The translations under genes and the position numbers were made by a program. A stretch of DNA of 64,000 bases, from the NCBI RefSeq assembly GCF_030384665.1, contig NC_083674.1, positions 744,001 through 808,000 on the forward strand, given 5' to 3'. The notes beneath the pieces were generated by a model that saw only the letters and a program-made list of their open reading frames with translations, searched no databases and had not been told where the DNA came from. The DNA comes from Lodderomyces elongisporus (taxonomy: Eukaryota > Ascomycota > Pichiomycetes > Serinales > Debaryomycetaceae). Within the stretch, counting starts at the first letter, position 1, and every line of letters starts with the position of its first letter. Positions 61,491 to 64,000 of this stretch are shown here, piece after piece.

Positions 61491-61562
61491 GTCCCCATCG
61501 TCCAACGGTTAGGATGCGTGATTCCGGAGCACGTGATGCGGGTTCGAGTCCCGCTGGGGACT
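61491..61562 (+). tRNA. tRNA-Arg (anticodon CCG)
   Basis: A cloverleaf can be drawn without an intron. The acceptor is GTCCCCA with TGGGGAC, a perfect 7 bp. The D arm is GTCC/GGAT around AACGGTTA. The anticodon arm is CGTGA/GCACG with loop TTCCGGA, so the anticodon is CCG (61524-61526), reading CGG. The T arm is GCGGG/CCCGC with loop TTCGAGT, and the B box GGTTCGAGTCC is perfect. The last anticodon-stem pair is A31-G39, a mismatch. The discriminator base is T. Confidence 0.85.
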
Positions 61563-61565
61563 TAA

Positions 61566-61572
61566 TTTTTTT
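61566..61572 (+). terminator. RNA polymerase III terminator of tRNA-Arg
   Basis: Seven T residues start four bases after the tRNA 3' end, the usual Pol III stop. Confidence 0.85.
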
Positions 61573-61912
61573 GTATAATTATTCTTGAAATATGTATAGA
61601 ACCTTGACCCAAAGGATCAATCACCACCTTCTTGAAATGAAAATAGAGAGAAAAAAAGAATAATAACGAATAGGACATCAACGAGTAAATTGATTCCATC
61701 ATTTTGTTTGTCGTAGTTGTTTCCCATATTCTATTTTCTATCTGTGAAAAAGGGGAAAAAAATGTTCTATGGATAACTGACAAGCAAGCTGAACAAAGCA
61801 GCTTGATGCAAATTCCTTGTTATTGTATATTTTGTTGTCACCAATCTTTTTTTTTTTTGCTTTTTTGCCTTATATTGCTGCAAAATAATTCCCATACAAA
61901 GGTATGTCCAGT

Positions 61913-62915
61913 TCCCTATTATATACTAAAAAAAAAAAATTTATTGGAAAATTGAATGAGTAAAATCTGTAAATAATCAACATGTCCAAAGAATAAAAAA
62001 AAAAAATATATATCTTGATTATACGATAGTATTTATATCGTTGATATAATATATATTCCAGAGTTGATTTTAAAAATCTAGCAGAGTATTATAGGAAAAA
62101 ACAAGAATAGGCTATTCTAGTTTTTGGCAATTATAGGAACATAAACTTAAAGGGAGAGACATCAATAAATGATAGCGTCAACGAGACACGTCTTGCATGT
62201 CAAAATAAATTGAAACTCCTAGCTACTTTTAACTACACATCCTCCAAAATAACACATCTTAGGAAAAGCCAGTTACATTTACAAACTTATGTTAAGGGCT
62301 AGGTATTTGTAGAAGATGACAAATATAGTGTAATAGTACGCTAATCTCATAATATGTTGTTTGTGGGCTAGAGAGGAGCCCATAGACATTATTCAACAAA
62401 TGGCTCAATGTAGCACACAATAATATGCAGCTGCCAATTGAGAGGTAGTGTTTTGAAAACATGAGCATCTAGGTCGTTGATAAAGAAAGAAAGACAAAAA
62501 TGACAAAAAAGAGTACGTTGGTTCCAGAGTTGGGATTGTAAAAGAAAAAAATTAGGGAGAATTCTGAACAACAAAGAAATGACAATTGTCTATGTATATA
62601 TTGTTGAAGAATAAGAAGCTCTAGCTTTAGGGCTATTTATTAGTATTCTCTTCAAATATAGTAAAGCGGAAATAACGACAGATGGACAGAAAATAAAAAT
62701 TAAAATAAAATAAAAAAAATAAAAAATAAAATTAAAAAAAATAAAAAACTGAAACTCAAACAAAAAAAAAAAAAAAGACACAGGATCATAAACAGACAAC
62801 AACAGAAACAAAAACAAAACTTGGAAGTTTGCACCAGGGAGTTTTTTCAAGTACTTTCACAATTCAGCCACGACCAACAAATTAACCAACTAACAAATTA
62901 TCCAACCAATTACAG
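61913..62915 (+). other. Candidate 1.0 kb 5'-leader intron of SHS1
   Basis: The donor CAAAG|GTATGT is at 61913-61918, the branch-like AACTAAC at 62888-62894 and the acceptor TACAG ends at 62915. The branch site differs from TACTAAC at one position. The septin ATG follows 303 bp later. Confidence 0.35.
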
Positions 62916-63217
62916 CAGATTTATAGCCATCTCTTCTGCACTTGATATACTAAACAACTGGATAAACTTTCTTTGCTCTGTTTTATCTCCCTCTTTTTTT
63001 TGTTTTTAATAAAAGAAAAAAATTGGCAGTCAACAACACCCCCCACCATTAATACTACTGCAATAATAACAGTTTATATATACAAGGCAAACAATTCACC
63101 ATCGTCTATTTAAACCAATAACCACACACATACACACATAGACACATACACACACCGAATAGGCACTTTAAAGACTTTTTTTTTTGCTTATAAGACAAGA
63201 ATCATTTGAATTATACA

Positions 63218-64000
63218 ATGGATTTTGCCAACGAGTCTTCTTTCATGAACAACGGCAACCACCATTCGCCAATCATCAATTACAGGAAAGATGCCAAAAA
63301 GGGTGTCAAGTTCACCTTTATGGTGGTTGGAGAACTGGGAACCGGGAAAACCACGTTTATCAACAGTTTATTGGACAAGAAGGTTATGAGACATAGATAT
63401 GAAACAGATTATAGTAGTAGTAACAAATCACTGGACCCATCTTCAGAGGCTACTAAAGTTTTGAGTTTCACCTCTGCCAAATCCGTCGCGTTACCCAATA
63501 CTTCAATGTTGACCAGAAATGCATTTAATCCATCAACAATTGACGAGGAGCCTGGTATTGCATTGACAGAGACCAAGGTGGAAATTGTTGACGACGAGAA
63601 TTTGAAAATCATGCTCACTATAATTGATACCCCGGGCTTTGGAGAGAATCTAAATAATGAATTGTGCTTTGTTGAGATTGAGAATTATTTGAAACAGCAG
63701 TTTGACTTGGTATTGGCCGAAGAGACTAGAATCAAGAGAAATCCCAGATTCACCGATACTAGAGTCCATGTTATGCTTTATTTCATAACACCAACTGGCC
63801 ATGGCTTAAGAGAGATTGATGTCCAATGTATGAAGCGTTTGTCCAAGTATGTCAACATAATTCCAGTTATTGGCAAAGCAGACTCTTTCACAGCAGAAGA
63901 GTTGCAGTTTTTCAAACATCAAATCAGAATAGACATTGAGAAATTCAACGTGCCTATTTTCCAGTTTGATAGTTTCTTGAATGACTACGATGAGGACGAG
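63218..64000 (+). CDS. SHS1: Septin, Shs1/Sep7 type (5' part, cut by window end)
   Basis: The first 261 residues of a septin run open to the window edge. Septins form bud-neck filaments; Shs1/Sep7 is a terminal subunit of the rod and controls ring architecture and, in Candida, hyphal septin dynamics. After a 28-residue polar start, [10 protein letters not shown] enters the GTPase domain. G1 is GELGTGKT (38-45), G3 DTPG (137-140) and G4 GKAD (219-222). A septin insertion (about 62-105) precedes [14 protein letters not shown]. The stretch [39 protein letters not shown] is much closer to Shs1 than to Cdc11. All G motifs look intact, unlike the degenerate G3 of S. cerevisiae Shs1. The rest of the domain and the coiled coil lie outside the window. 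Confidence 0.95.
   Translation, partial: [261 protein letters not shown]

Larger units (their letters stand above)
61170..63217. other. 2 kb region with tRNA-Arg and the SHS1 leader
   Basis: It contains the tRNA-Arg gene (61491-61562) and its T-run terminator. Further signals are a CT run near 61300-61317, a CAAAG|GTATGT donor at 61913, A/T tracts, and AACTAAC plus TACAG at 62888-62915. T-rich and ACACACAT tracts precede the septin ATG. No other gene is seen. Confidence 0.55.

Noticed and set aside
62341..62400. A hairpin with a nearby ACA triplet, considered as an H/ACA snoRNA
   Set aside because: A single short stem (GGGCT/AGCCC) without a second hairpin or a convincing H box.

Overview
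This is budding-yeast nuclear DNA from the CUG-Ser1 clade (Candida/Lodderomyces group). The proteome is typical of Saccharomycotina: an FKS-type glucan synthase, RSC, Pso2, Bos1, Bud20 and a Shs1/Sep7-type septin. The genes are almost intron-free. The AT-rich spacers are full of A/T tracts and microsatellites. Direct evidence for the altered genetic code is codon 27 of the sirtuin gene. It is CTG at a position where the sirtuin motif GAG(I/V)SA needs Ser, so CTG should be read as Ser throughout, and any 'Leu' from CTG in a standard translation is wrong. The very long spacers recall Lodderomyces elongisporus, but the species is an inference.

Layout. 1-2.4 kb is spacer. FRS2 (+) and a three-finger C2H2 gene (+) lie at 2.4-5.8 kb. 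A gene-poor 5 kb follows, and then an unrecognised low-complexity 385-aa protein (+, 10.8-11.96 kb). A minus-strand block comes next: a SIRT5-type sirtuin, RSC1/2, SCW4-like GH17 cell-wall protein, BOS1 and FMP32. FMP32 is divergent from FMP25 (+), and both are mitochondrial. PMM1/SEC53, a one-TM orphan and RPL10 follow on the minus strand. BUD20, OTU1 and the eIF2A gene are on plus at 30.3-35.6 kb. A 5.2 kb spacer precedes the 1,3-beta-glucan synthase gene (FKS1/GSC1, 40.84-46.65 kb). Then come a TMEM115-like gene, an MNN10/MNN11-type mannosyltransferase, PSO2 (-), CIN4/ARL2, a 1212-aa orphan with PH-like segments, TIM21 (-), a tRNA-Arg(CCG) and the 5' part of SHS1/SEP7, cut by the window end.

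The genes are mostly housekeeping and do not form one pathway. Two loose themes stand out: cell wall, secretion and polarity (SCW4-like, PMM1, BOS1, FKS1, MNN11-like, septin, PH-like orphan) and mitochondrial inner membrane (FMP32, FMP25, TIM21). I see no transposon, CRISPR array, rRNA or defence-like system.

The most interesting signals are: (1) a hidden 69-nt in-frame intron in eIF2A; (2) candidate 5'-leader introns with CAAAG|GTATGT donors upstream of FKS1, RPL10 and SHS1; (3) a four-copy LFG motif in the linker of the GH17 wall protein; (4) a variant echinocandin hot-spot 2 in FKS1; and (5) MCB/SCB sites upstream of FKS1 and of the 1212-aa gene.
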